NCBI GenBank assembly: GCA_951802425.1
Contig: OX637802.1
Coordinates: 2,418,001-2,482,000, forward strand
DNA length: 64,000 bases
Reading direction: 5' to 3'
Source of the DNA: Clavaria fumosa
Lineage: Eukaryota; Basidiomycota; Agaricomycetes; Agaricales; Clavariaceae
This document shows positions 10,752 to 21,448 of the stretch, in pieces. The position numbers and the translations under genes are program-made. The stretch's first letter is position 1. Each line of letters begins with the position of its first letter. The notes under the pieces were generated by a model. It had not been told where the DNA came from. It ran no database searches and saw only the letters and a program-made list of their open reading frames with translations.

Positions 10752-13537
10752 ACAGATCCACCGTGCTCTGATACTCTATCTGCCCTAAGCTAAATTGGAC
10801 CTTGTAAACCTCGTCTTCTTCCTCCAGGTCTATGATCTCGCAATCAGCTCTATCCCCGTTCCCAATCTGCGTCTCAACACACGTAAAGTCCATAGTCTTG
10901 ACCAACATAACAAGAAGAAGAAGAAAAATAAATGATGAGTTCCTCGTAAGCCCTCTACGAATCAGCCATCAGGCCACTCACCTTCCCAAGGACAGTCATA
11001 GGTTGGTCTAGAACATAAAACCCCGAAACGTGAATCCTGGCATGCTGGAACACGAAACACAAGATACTCACGCCACACTCCCATCCCATACACGACCGCC
11101 TGCCCCGCACTAGCCACGAACGCCCGCAAGCTCGCCAGATGCGGGCGATCGTCCCCCCCGCCCTCAGCGACAACCACCAAATACATAGTCCCGGGGTTCT
11201 CCAATGCATCCCCCCGACTCATCTTCTCTACGCACCCCTCCCCAACACCGACAGCGGCACCCCCCATCGGCACGAACGCCTGGTTTGTATACGGGTGCCG
11301 CTCCAGTACCCTGACACGCCACGCGCCCTCCGCGTCCAGCTGGACTGGCGCGCATCTGTAAACCGACAGCCCCGTCCGCGCCGCCTTCGCTCCACCCACC
11401 GGCAGCGGATAGCACGCCAGCACCGGTGCGAGCGCGTGGAACTTGGTCGCCGTGCCCTGGTTCGCGCCCGTCACGCGCGTTCCGCGTGGTGCCCCGTTCG
11501 TGTCCGTGTACGCCTGCACCACTTGCCCGAACGGCGCGAACGCCTCGGGCGTGAGCGGCAGCGCGGGGATCACCCGCACCCGCCCGTTACCACCCTTGGC
11601 ACCCACCGGCGGCACCGCTGGCATCTCCAGTGCCTCCAACGCGACAATCCCAGGCATGACGTGGCTATTGGCTCCTCCGCGCATCTCCTCAAGCGCCTTA
11701 TTAGCCCTCGCGTGACCATTCAGACCATTCTTCAGGGACGCTCCATATCCATTCACCACCCCATTCCCATTCGCCATCTCATGCCCATGCTCGTGCCCAT
11801 TCTCGTTCCTATATTTGCTCACGTTCAGCCCATATTCTGCTGGCGATACCGCGAGGCTCCCGCCGCCATTTATGAGGACTGCCAGTGCGCCGCTCGCAGC
11901 ACGGCGTCCGACGACGCGCACACGCTTCACGCCACCGTCCGGGAAGATCGTCAGCCGCACGTGCGTGTACATGCGCCCCGCGACGTGCTCCAGTTGAAAA
12001 TAGTGCCGCCTGTGCGGCCCGAGCTTCGTGCGCGGGAGTATCCGCGTCCACGCCTCTTCGTCCTTGTCGTTGAGCGCGCTGCTGGTGTTATTGTCTTGCG
12101 GCCTGGGCAGGTGCGCGCCGCCCAGGTCGTGCGCAGTCAGTGCATGCAGCTCGCAGCTTTCCGGGAAGTTACCCATGAAATTGGCCGTGTCTATTTCGAC
12201 GTGTTCGAGGAACCCCGGGGCGCCTCTGCAAATGGGGTCAGCGACCACGTCAGAGCGCCCACGGGAAGGGGGGGACCGCACAATTTGATGATGGCCCAAT
12301 CACGGTGACCCTTCTGGCGACTCCGCTTCGTCTCCCACCCGTCGCTCATGTCTTTTCCTGGGTTTCAATCGTTCGTCACATCAGCCCATTGTAGGACTCC
12401 GCGCAAGAATGACTGTCGCCCTCACCTCGGCCGGGGAGCAGCAAGTTTGCGCCGACCCCAAAATGCTGGTCTGACACGCGCTCGACACGTCCGCCCGCGA
12501 AGACATGCGCAAGGTCGAACAGGGCCGCGGGAGACTTGGGGTACACGGGCGTCACGCTGCCGTACACGCGGAACCGGGCCTTTTCGGCGAGGCCAAAGGG
12601 AGAAGCAAAAGAAGAAGAAGAAAAAAGGGGGGAATAAATGTCAGCCCCGGCAAAACACGTCATACAATAGCGGACTCACGATACCCCCGTCCGGATACAT
12701 CTTCAGCTTGACGTAATTGACACACGCGGACTCCTGGATCGCGAACAGGTGCCGCGCGGAGGGCCCGAGGTCGACTTTGGACAGCATTTCGGTCCACTGC
12801 GAGCGGAGTGTGTCAGAATGCCGCGGTTGACGTTATTGGGCGCCCACGCGCGTGACGAATTTACGCACCCTTGGGTCGTCTATTTCGGGGTCATGTGAGG
12901 AGAGCAGCCCTTCGACGGAGGCATGCGGCGCCTCGTTTCCTGTGTTCGTGCGCTTCAGTAACAGGGACGTCCATTGGTGGTTAGACTACAAAGGTCCGAG
13001 CAGTGCCCACCATTAAAATGAGTGGTATCAATATCGAACCCGGACACCGTGCCTGCAGTCCCGAGCTTCACGATACACCTGTCAACCGCAGGGATATACA
13101 TTTGAGAAGTCCAACAGAGCTCGGGACTCCGTGAGTGACGCGTATGTGACGTACCAATCGTACGCGGGATTATGTCGCCGAGTCTCCCAGCCGCTGAACA
13201 GCGCCCCCTTCGGGCCAAACAGACCCTTCAGGCTCGGGGGCGGCTGTGGGTTATCACATGCCATGGATCAGCGGATTCAGGGTTCCGTTGGATTGGGGGG
13301 GTTGGACGAGCTGACTGACCTCCACGAGCAGGAGATGGTGTGCCTCCGCGAAGAACTCGTCGGAGACGGCGACGATCTTACCGCCTATCGCGACGGACGA
13401 TAACTCTAGGTAGGGCGCAGTGCCACGACGGGTGAGGAGAGCCTGCCGTATCGGGGGATGCGAGACGAGTGTACTGTACCGGTGAAGCACGCGAACACGC
13501 TGGTGAAGCGCTCGAGGGAGACTCTGTCGTACACCAT
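10750..13537 (-). CDS. DAL2-DAL3 fusion: Fused allantoicase / ureidoglycolate lyase
   Basis: One continuous gene encodes two consecutive enzymes of purine (allantoin) breakdown. The N-terminal part is allantoicase (allantoate to ureidoglycolate plus urea), with two repeats: [35 protein letters not shown] and [19 protein letters not shown] in the first, then [31 protein letters not shown] and [11 protein letters not shown] in the second, ending [19 protein letters not shown] Gly/Asn/His-rich linker of about 70 residues follows. The same exon then continues into ureidoglycolate lyase (glyoxylate plus urea): [27 protein letters not shown] and, across an intron at about 11012-11071, [15 protein letters not shown]. 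The last exon holds MDFTCVETQ and DCEIIDLEE. The start at 13537 gives [15 protein letters not shown]; an in-frame Met lies upstream at 13792. All joins keep frame, and no stop separates the two halves. Confidence 0.85.
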
Positions 13538-14063
13538 CGATGGGGAGGGTGTGGGGGGTTTCACGAGAGTGCCCTCGGGTGGAGGACGTTGGTTAAATAA
13601 TTGGATATCGAGATAAGGCAGGGTTTGCCTGGTGCTGGATGGATGGAGACGGATACACCACTTACCTTTTATGGTATAGCTGTTACCGATTGCACCCTCC
13701 TCGTGTATTGGCCGGAGCCCATGCAAACCCCTTATGGCCTTCTCTTTCACATTGCTTATCGCTGCAGTAACTTGATGGTTTCGCGGTATCAATTGTGTAT
13801 TAGAATTATACAGGAATCAGAATCCTGGTTCTCCCTCACATGAATCTCGGGGATGCTCCACTGGCACTTTACTTGCTTAAATCATTGTTTGGGTTCAAGC
13901 ATAAGATGTACCTCGAATTCTGTAAGTTGTAACAAGTCAAGTGAAACACAATAGCCTTACCCCTGACGTAACCCAGAAGAGATCGAGGGAGCGGCAGGCT
14001 CTGCAGCAGAGTTTGACTGCGAAGTGAGGAAGGGCTTCTGTGCTTCCCACTGCCGCGCAAGCT
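13538..14063. other. Intergenic region between allantoicase fusion and HemK genes
   Basis: About 525 bases without a supported gene. It must contain the promoter of the allantoicase/ureidoglycolate lyase gene and the 3' end of the HemK-type gene, both on the minus strand. I see no clear GATA cluster or other distinct regulatory array. Confidence 0.4.
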
Positions 14064-15072
14064 TCACCTGCGAGCTAGGACAACGCGCTGCCTATCCCAC
14101 GGATCGAGCCAGACGTGCGTCTCTGATAGGCCGCCCTGCGTGCGTAAGATGTGCCGCACCGCGCGCGCCTGGCCCGCACCGACCTCCACAACAACAAGTC
14201 CGTCGTGCCTTAGGACGTCTCCTTGCCGCACGAGGCGCGCAATTGCGCTATAAAAAGCTAGGCCGTGCGCAGCGTGCGGGGGCGTCCCCGGGAGGTCGCC
14301 GAGCAGCGCACGCGGGTCTTCGAAGTGGCGCACAGATGGGGAGAGGCGGTGCTCGTAGTCGCGGCGGGAGATGTAAGGCGGGTTCGCGGTCAGGACGTGC
14401 AGCGTCCCGATACGTGCTTCGTGCAGGACGCGTGGGAAGTCCGGGCTAAGGACGTCGGCGTGGAAGGGCGTGAAAGTGTTGCTGATGGTGTCTCGCAGGG
14501 ACGCGCGGGGCTCGGCATCTGCATCGGCATCGGCTACGGTAGGGACTTTGTCACGGAGGCCGGCGTGAAGATCTGCGACGGCGACTTGACAACGCGTGGC
14601 GTTATCAAGGGCGAGCTGGAGAGCTTCAGGGCTGACGTCAACAGCATATGTGCGGACGCTCCCTTGGGGCCACATATGGCAGAGCAAAAGGGGAATGCAG
14701 CCTGAGCCGGTGCAGAGATCAAGGAGGGTGATGGGACTCTGCGGGGTGGGTCGTAGGTGGTTTGCGAGTCGGATAGTCCAGTCCTCTGTTTCTGGGCGTG
14801 GAATGAGGACCGGGCGACGGACGAGTAGATCGAGCGATCCAAAGGGTTGTGTTCCTGCGGAGAAAAAAAAGAGTTTGGATGAGGTGAGGTGATTTAGCTA
14901 TGAAGGGTCACCGGACACCTAGGATGTACTGGAGAGGCTCTCCAGCGAGCCTTCTTTGGATAAATGGGGTTACGTTATGATGCTCATGGAAAGCCTGCGT
15001 GAGCCATTTTAGTTCAAGGTTAGCGCGACGCGGACCGAGCCTGCGTATAAATTCGCTGAGGACGGTTGCCAT
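14064..15072 (-). CDS. MTQ1: HemK/PrmC-type release factor glutamine N5-methyltransferase (probably mitochondrial, Mtq1)
   Basis: Two exons give about 315 residues of a class I SAM-dependent methyltransferase of the HemK/PrmC family, which methylates the glutamine of the GGQ motif in release factors. The N-terminal helical domain ends GEPLQYILGTQPFGSLDLLV, followed by the family hallmark LIPRPETEDW. The SAM-binding motif is DLCTGSGCIPLL and the catalytic loop is NPPYISRRDYEH. The single intron (about 14856-14920) splits the YILG/TQPFG segment. The start MATVLSEFIRRLGP is the only in-frame Met that preserves the N-terminal domain. The Mtq1 assignment, rather than cytosolic Mtq2, rests on the presence of the PrmC-type N-terminal domain; the mitochondrial location is inferred. 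It is divergent from the ERT1-type gene. Confidence 0.85.
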
Positions 15073-15388
15073 TGTCTTGCATCGGCCGACGGTACCAGAG
15101 TAGTTGCTCTGTGCGGCGCTACTGAATGGAGATGACCCGCATGATCGATCTAAGAATGCCTTAATAAGGTAATGTCACATGATCAATAATATCCAAATAA
15201 AGTAATGTCACATGACTTAATCCCCGTTCATAGCACCAGCTCACTGCTCATAGTTCCCATCCCACTCGCGGTTGCAGAAAGACAATCCCGTTCCTTCTCC
15301 TCCTCCCCCCCCTCTTCCCAGTAGACCGACACGCGCTCACCACCTTCTTTCTCCTTGTCGTCGCCACTCCCCGTGGGAGTCGTGCATC
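15073..15388. promoter_or_regulatory. Divergent promoter with duplicated TCACATGA motif
   Basis: The region lies between the divergent HemK-type and ERT1-type genes. Two near-identical 18-base direct repeats of the form TAAgGTAATGTCACATGA occur at about 15165-15182 and 15198-15215, spaced 33 bases apart. The core TCACATGA is an imperfect palindrome close to a bHLH E-box. Use as a regulatory site is inference. A pyrimidine-rich stretch precedes the ERT1 start, as is common for fungal transcription start regions. Confidence 0.4.
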
Positions 15389-17800
15389 ATGCAGTCGGCT
15401 TGCAGTGCAGCCCCCAGACTCACAAACGCCCACCTAACAGATTTGCGTCTCGCCGCACAGCAGGCCTCGTACGTTAATCCCGCACAGACCGTCTGCCAGA
15501 GCGCCTTCCAGCCCGGCTCGTCTTCCTCTTCATCCACCTCGTCTTCCCCCGCTGTCCGGCGCAAAGCAAGCATGGGAACCAAACGCAAACGAAGCCCGCA
15601 GGACGCTAGCACCTCTGTACAGCCCCGCGTCGGCCGTGAGGGCCCAAAGAAGAAAAAAGCTAACCGCGCATGTTTTCATTGCCAAAAAGCCCATTTGACA
15701 TGCGATGACTGTACGTCCCCTCCACCCTCTCCACGCTGCTTGTGTTTGACACCCTCATCCTGGGTCCCGTCGCGTCATCCCAGCCCGTCCCTGCCAACGC
15801 TGCGTCAAGCGCGGCCTTGGAAACAACTGCACAGAAGGACACCGCAAAAAGGCGAAGTATCTATTAGACGACGAGGAACTAGGTAAATATGTTTTTGCCC
15901 CCCGCTCCTGAATACTACCAACATGCCTCACATCGCCGTGCCATAGAACAGCTAAAACGAAATACGAGCAACCCTCCCCCGGCGGCCGCCGTAGCGTCCG
16001 ACCCTCCACCCGTCCAGCCCACACGTGAGCTCCCTACGTCCTCTCTCCCTAATTGGCCCCAATTCTGACATTTCTTCCCCCAAGCGACACACACGTACAC
16101 ACATCCTGACCCCGTGTTCAACGTCTTTTCCGATGCGCCCTTTACCTTCGGCTCTGAGGCCGCCAACCTCGAGTACTCCATCCTCACCGCGATCCTCGGC
16201 ACCGCGAGCCCGGACATGGAGACCGTCGCGCTGCCCCCGCACCAGCAGCAGCAGCAGCCCCAACAGGCGTACAATGCCGCCTGGCCAGCGGAGTACGGCG
16301 CAGCCGCGGCCGCGGCATACGCGTCTGCGTATGGCGAGCCGCTGCCTCTCATGCAGCCCCCGCCAGAAAACTCCTCTTCGGCCGCCGCCTACACCAATAT
16401 AAGTGCGTACGCCTCCTCCTCGGCGGGCGTGTACCAACCCCGCCCCGGCGCACAACCCCCAGACGGTGTATACGCAGCCCCCCTAGGTCAAGAACCGCCC
16501 GAACCCGGCAGCGGCGGGGGTGGAGGGGGGCGCGCCCCGCCCAAGGAGGACGCGCCACTGCAGCTGCAGCAGCCAATAACGCTATCGGGCACGGCGCTGG
16601 TGACGCCGCCTCGCTCGACGGCGTCGCCCACGCTACCGCTTAGCGGCCTCGCGGACCCGCAGCCGCTGCGCCCGTCGTCGGCATTGTCATCGTCACAGCT
16701 GCAAAGCATTAACGACCGAGTGACTGTGCCATACGACTACACCGAAGGCTACCATTTCCTCATGAAACACTTGAGGAGTCGGTGCGTCTTGCTGATCCCC
16801 TCCCCTCACCTTCCTTTCTCTGTTTCCCCCCCTTTCCTTTCTCCTTCGTCTTGCCCTCCTCAAGCGAAGCGTCACATCGCCTTTCTTCCCCCTCCTTCTT
16901 TTCACCACCTCGCTTCTCATTTCTGGGGCTTGAACTCTGATGGTCCGTCTTTTTCTTTGGATTGGCGTGTGCGTGGTTTCATTGGTGCGGGATGGTGACG
17001 TGCTGTGATCGTGGTCACCGTGGGGCACTCAAAACAATCTATTCCGAAAAAACCACACACAAAGTTTTGAGAAGAACGACATACTCCGCATCGTCCGCGC
17101 GTTGGCCATCTTTAGGCCGTCGTTTATCGCGCTTCAGGCGCCGCTCTCCGTCGAGGACGAGATCTTCGTGGAGAAATGTTTCCAACGCTCGCTCGTGGTC
17201 AGGCCGTCTTCGCTCCTCCACAGCCAACACTAACGTCCTATATTTCTATTTTTGGCCTCTCCGCAGGAGCTCGACAAGCTGATATCGTTCAGCGGCACGC
17301 CCACTGTCGTCTGGCGCCGCACGGGCGAGATCTGCCTCGTCGCGCCCGAATTCTGCCACCTGACGGACTGGTCCATGGCCGAGCTACTTGGGCGCAAGAC
17401 CTACATCTACGAGGTGCGTGGCCGTGTCCCGCGGCCCCTCGGTCCCCCTTTCGACTGTTTCTTGGGACTGACGTGTTGGTTCCTTTATCGTCACGGTTCT
17501 CCCGACGACGCAGCTCTTCGAGCACCAGTCGGTGGTCGAGTACTGGGAGAGCTTCGCCTCTCACGCATTCGAGAACACGACGCAGTCCGCGTATCTTCAC
17601 TGCGTGTTGCTCAAGCCTGACGGCGCCCCGATACCGTCCACGTTCTGCTTTTCGATACGGAGGGACATGTTTGATCTGCCTAGCATGGTTATTGGTGTGT
17701 GGTGCTATCTTCCTGTTAGCGTGCGAGCTGCTTACGAACCCTTATCATCCACATGACTTCTGGTCTTCGACGCGCAGGGCAATGGCTTCCTCTTTTATAA
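15389..17800 (+). CDS. ERT1: Zn2Cys6 transcription factor with PAS domain, ERT1/AcuK type
   Basis: Multi-exon gene for a nuclear regulator of the ERT1/AcuK/Rds2 family, known in other fungi to control gluconeogenesis and carbon-source switching. The serine-rich N-terminus carries a basic patch ([10 protein letters not shown]). The zinc cluster is assembled across an intron (about 15711-15779): [14 protein letters not shown] then [15 protein letters not shown], giving all six cysteines. The family tail [14 protein letters not shown] follows. A Gln/Ala/Pro-rich middle leads to [37 protein letters not shown] sequence and the PAS domain ([51 protein letters not shown]). The last exon adds QWLPLL before the stop. 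Introns carry in-frame reading frames that could mislead automatic calling. The start at 15389 is the first Met of the open exon; an earlier exon cannot be excluded. Confidence 0.87.
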
Positions 17801-18187
17801 TCTACGATCCTTGTTCTACATCAGCGATGAGTAAGGTTCGTAGTTCTGCGTATTCTAGAACAGCTTGCCGAACGAGTTAGACGGTCACGGCTAGATAAAG
17901 TTTTGTGTTGTGATAGACGGTCTGTGGTAATACTGTGCTCGATACACCCTTAGAATTATTTTTCTCACCGGGTGAACGTCGCCTTCTCCAAATCAGATAA
18001 TGGGGACCGGGAGAAGGACCTTTAGGCAACGCAATTAACACATTCAACGGTGGACTACACGGTATACAGTGACGCCTAATGCACCTACATATGTAGTCTT
18101 GAGTCTTACGATGTTCAGAATGCTCTGTATCTGCATCAAACAATTAAACTAATCCCAACGCTGTTGAGAATGGAAAATACACGTTTG
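17801..18187. other. Intergenic region downstream of ERT1-type gene
   Basis: About 390 AT-richer bases with no supported gene. It lies between the 3' end of the ERT1-type gene and the 3' end of a doubtful minus-strand gene. Confidence 0.4.
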
Positions 18188-18751
18188 TTAATGCCCAATA
18201 AGAATGCTCTTTGGACGTACGGGCTGACGGGGCCAAGAAATGCATTTGCGATACCCATTTGGTCCGCAAAGCTCATACGTCCGTGCCACGGAGAGTAGAA
18301 ATGTCAAATATTGATGTCCACTTCCAGTGGAAATTTTCACTGGGCGTTGATCAGTCGTGTCAAAGACATCAAACTTGATAGAGCGTTTATCGCAAGGAGC
18401 CAATGGATGATGAAGTATGTCAAGACGGTATAGATTTGCAGGATGGCCACCGCCCACTGGCTGAGGGCAAAGGCGGAGCCAGAGCTGGAGATCTTTGATA
18501 TACGTCAAGTTCTACAGCTAAGTGAGCAAGGCGAAGACTGCAAAATAGCATATGATACTCACTTCATCGACTGCTACTCCCCTCCCCGCTAGATCATTCA
18601 AGTACTTAACATATAACGGGTCGGCACCTCCATCATTCCCCTGCACAAAAGGTGAGGAAACTGTAACCACCCAGCTGTAATACTGAAGATGAAAGGCATA
18701 CTTTTGCTTGTTTCTTCTGACATGACAAACTGTTACTAACAACAGCCTCAC
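18188..18751 (-). CDS. Hypothetical protein (doubtful gene model)
   Basis: Two minus-strand open exons can be joined into about 170 residues. The first runs from MRLLLVTVCHVRRNK to GRGVAVDE. After an intron starting GTGAGT near 18565 the second continues NLTYIKDLQLWLRLCP and ends RPKSILIGH. A further small intron could lie in the first exon (GTATGC near 18703). I recognise no domain. The second exon is rich in proline, glycine and cysteine with no clear signal or membrane helix. It may be a real small gene, an exon of a larger gene whose start I have missed, or chance. Confidence 0.3.
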
Positions 18752-19042
18752 AGCAAACGGAATGTAACATGCGCATCTTGTACGGCCGTTCTGCCCTTAG
18801 CAACACGTGGGCCAAAGACTGTAATCAAAAATAATATTACACGCCCACGCCGGTCTTCTGTCGGCGGGGTCGCGGTGGGGTTTTATACGATGATTTACTG
18901 TTGGTTTTGGCTACGACTGAACAGAGAAATATGATATATCGAGAGCCGACACAGGGCCGCTACGAAGAGAAAGGGAAAGAAAGAAAGAAATCAAAGAAAA
19001 GAGAGGAAAGGACCCTTCAAGGGAGGGCGCGGCTTCAGGTGC

Positions 19043-19903
19043 TCAGACACCGCCCTCGACGCCGGCGTACTCGCTCTCTACGCCGGGCTCAATGATGCAC
19101 GCGTGGCCCAGGATGACAACCGCGGACGCGCCGACAAGCCAGAAGAAGGTCGACACAGGTGAAGACCACCACAGGAGCGGCAGGCCGATGACGAAAAGCC
19201 CCGTGTAGAGCGACTTCTGCGTCACGACGTGGTCGCCCACCTGCATCGGCTCCGGTGCTGTGTGGGGTGGCGTCGAGAGGGGAGGGGGAGGCGGTTAGTG
19301 TGGGAGTCGAGGTGGATGGCAGGGACAAGGGGCACACGCACCAAACCTGTTGATGAGCGCAAAGCCCCCAACGAGGAAGCCCACCGCAATGAGAAGGAGC
19401 GGATTTGTTATCCTATGATGCCAGATGGGTAGGAGATCCGTCAGCCGACATCAGGGAAGGGACGACCGAGCAGGGTGGGGCGCACTCACACTGCATACGC
19501 TGCCAACGCTAGCACAACGAGGAGGTAGTTCCCTTCAAAGCGAGCACTGAGTCGTTTATGCCTTGCCCGAAGTGTACACATCAGAACTCACCCGAGAAAT
19601 ATCGAGTGTTGTACGATATGCGCTGCAGAGGTGAAGGAACCGGCTCTGCATGAGTGGCCACATAATGCACAACATATACAAGAGATGGCACTGACAGAAA
19701 CTGCGGTATTGATGTCGGCGGGCCTGGAGATACGATGGGGGTCGAAGAATTCTGTTGGTGGCCGCAGTCCGCTAAGTCTGGCTTCCTGTGATGAAACAAC
19801 AGCAAGGTTAGAAGTTCTGGATGACAATGGGAGGAATGCAATATAAAATTGGACGCACTCTAAATGATTTGAGGGCTTCGGACACGCGGATAAGCTGTTC
19901 CAT
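19043..19903 (-). CDS. YIP3: PRA1-family (prenylated Rab acceptor, Yip3) membrane protein
   Basis: Short exons encode a PRA1/Yip3 protein, a small ER-Golgi membrane protein that binds prenylated Rab GTPases and helps vesicle traffic. The start MEQLIRVSEALKSFR joins EARLSGLRPPTEFFDPHRIS and RPADINTAVS, then RISYNTRYFSG and NYLLVVLALAAYAV. The hydrophobic segment ITNPLLLIAVGFLVGGFALI follows; its first residue depends on the splice. The last exon reads PMQVGDHVVTQKSLYTGLFV, a second membrane pair, and the family's end EPGVESEYAGVEGGV. Introns are short, with donors at about 19858, 19710, 19590, 19492 and 19345. This is the apparently intact parent of two decayed copies at 20379-20995 and 34168-34600. 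Confidence 0.82.
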
Positions 19904-20378
19904 CGTCGTCGCGGTCAAAGAGCAGGACAATTGGGTTCTGGTATTTGGATGATGGGAGAGCGGCGAGGAGCACTTCTGCCTTATAAATCTCGCGGTCTGT
20001 TGCTGCGGATTTGTCCGCCTGTGTTGCTACTGCGGTCCCAAGGAGAATGCCAGCCCCGTCACTCGCGGACTTCAAGCTTTCACAGATTTCGTAGAGGAAG
20101 GCGAACTTCATTGCGCCCCCAAACGTTCTCAACAATATGCTGTCATCTCAGAATCGATTGCTGAAAACAGCACAAAGCGTTTCTCCATTCCACAAGATAG
20201 GTGATCCCAGTAATTACGGGGATACATGAATCACTGAGCTCTTCGACCTACCGCAAGTCCTTCTGCTGTTCTTCAACCTTTTCGTTACACCTCTGTATCA
20301 TAGGACGCTCAGTAAATCAACCGTTAATTCCCTCCAATCTTCCGCTGCCTCGGCGTTGGCTTTGTGGACATTGTCAAG
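19904..20378. other. Intergenic region upstream of PRA1 gene
   Basis: Promoter side of PRA1. A minus-strand reading frame (about 20135-19860, containing FLYEICESLKSASDGAGILL) overlaps the PRA1 start and could be a separate small protein or a coding remnant; I cannot support it. The 3' part (20222-20250) contains ATGAATCACTGAGCTCTTCG, a sequence that recurs at 21256, 23392 and 34838 in the duplicated units to the right. Confidence 0.4.
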
Positions 20379-20995
20379 GTCGGCACCGCGCGCTCAGACA
20401 CCGCCCTCGTCGGCGGCGTACTCGCTCTCCACACCGGGCTCGATGAGACACGTGGCCGAGGATTACAATCACGGACGCGCAGTCAAGCCAGACCACCACA
20501 AGAGGCAGGCCGACGATGAAGAGCCGCGTGTAGAGCGACTTCTGTGTCACGACGTGGTCTCCCATCAGCATCGATTGGGAGGGGAGGGGGAGGCGGTTAG
20601 TATGGGAGTCGGGACGCATTGGAGGGACAGGTGGTACACACATCGAATCTGTTGAAGAGCACAAAGCCACCGACGAAGAAGCCCACCGCGATAAGTAGGA
20701 GCGGGTTTGTACTTCTGTGATGCCGGATGGGTAAGGGAGATATGAGGGAAGGGACGACAAGGTGGGAGGGCACACTCACGCTGCATACAGTGCCAACGCT
20801 AGCACAACGATGAGGTAGTTCCCTTGGAAGCGAGCACTGAGTCGCTTATGCCCTGCCCGATGTGTACACCTCAGAGCTCACCCGAGAAATATTGTACGAT
20901 ATGTGCTGCAGAAGTACTCTGCATGAGTGGCCACATAACACATAAAGGCTTCCATTGGCAAGTGCAGTCCGCTAAGCCATTATCTGGAACAACGG
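20379..20995 (-). pseudogene. Decayed copy 1 of the PRA1 gene
   Basis: Exon by exon this matches the intact PRA1 gene 1.3 kb to the left but is broken. The C-terminal exon has GDHVVTQKSLYTRLFIVGLP but has lost the segment that codes for the second membrane helix and then shifts frame. NPLLLIAVGFFVGGFVLFNR is preserved in the middle. The exon for RPPTEFFDPHRIS is reduced to a small remnant near 20945-20985 (CAGTCCGCTAAGCC). The order and spacing of exons and introns are kept, so this is a DNA-level duplicate rather than a retrocopy. Its right flank (21020-21160) is also shared with the flank of copy 2 at about 34625-34740. Confidence 0.8.
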
Positions 20996-21448
20996 CATGC
21001 GTGTCAATAGGTTAAAAGTTCTGAGCAGGTTGGTCCTCCACAAGCAAGCAGTGAGGCGTCGTTGCTATCGAATTTTGTTGAGATTGTGTGAGAATTAGTT
21101 TTTTCTGGTATTGTTGCCCTTGTAAGACAGTGCCAGTGTTGCTGCGTTCTCCATCTGAAGTCACCTCAGAGCTGACTGCAGGTGCAGGTGTAACATACGC
21201 TTCGAAACTTAAACTTTTGAAACTGATGCCGACAAGTACAAGACGGATATATATGCATGAATCACTGAGCTCTTCGACTTAACAACGCGCGAATGGAGAA
21301 CCGTTTTCTGCGACCTAATTCAGGCTCAGGCTACGCAATTCCCGCTCCTCTGCAGGCAAACCTGCTGCGGGGGTCTCAAATGCGGTGGTGAGACCAGGTG
21401 CTGGTTCCGGCTTCTCTGCGATGGTGAGACAAGTGAGGCAAAATTAGT
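20996..21448. other. Duplicated spacer between PRA1 copy 1 and double-BTB gene A
   Basis: No gene. The stretch from about 21020 to 21290 is closely similar to 34625-34860, and the end (21300-21448) to 23410-23640, which marks the borders of a tandem segmental duplication. An AGACCAGGTGCTGGTTCCGG motif, followed by CTCTGC, repeats at the 3' side of copies A and B. Confidence 0.6.

Noticed and set aside
11139..12308. 389-codon open frame on the plus strand
   Set aside because: Antisense shadow of the GC-rich allantoicase/ureidoglycolate lyase exon; arginine/histidine-rich with no family resemblance.
13538..13792. Upstream in-frame Met giving an N-terminal extension of the allantoicase
   Set aside because: The extension lacks family similarity and a clear targeting pattern, and the allantoicase domain begins directly after the Met at 13537. 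It is possible but less likely.
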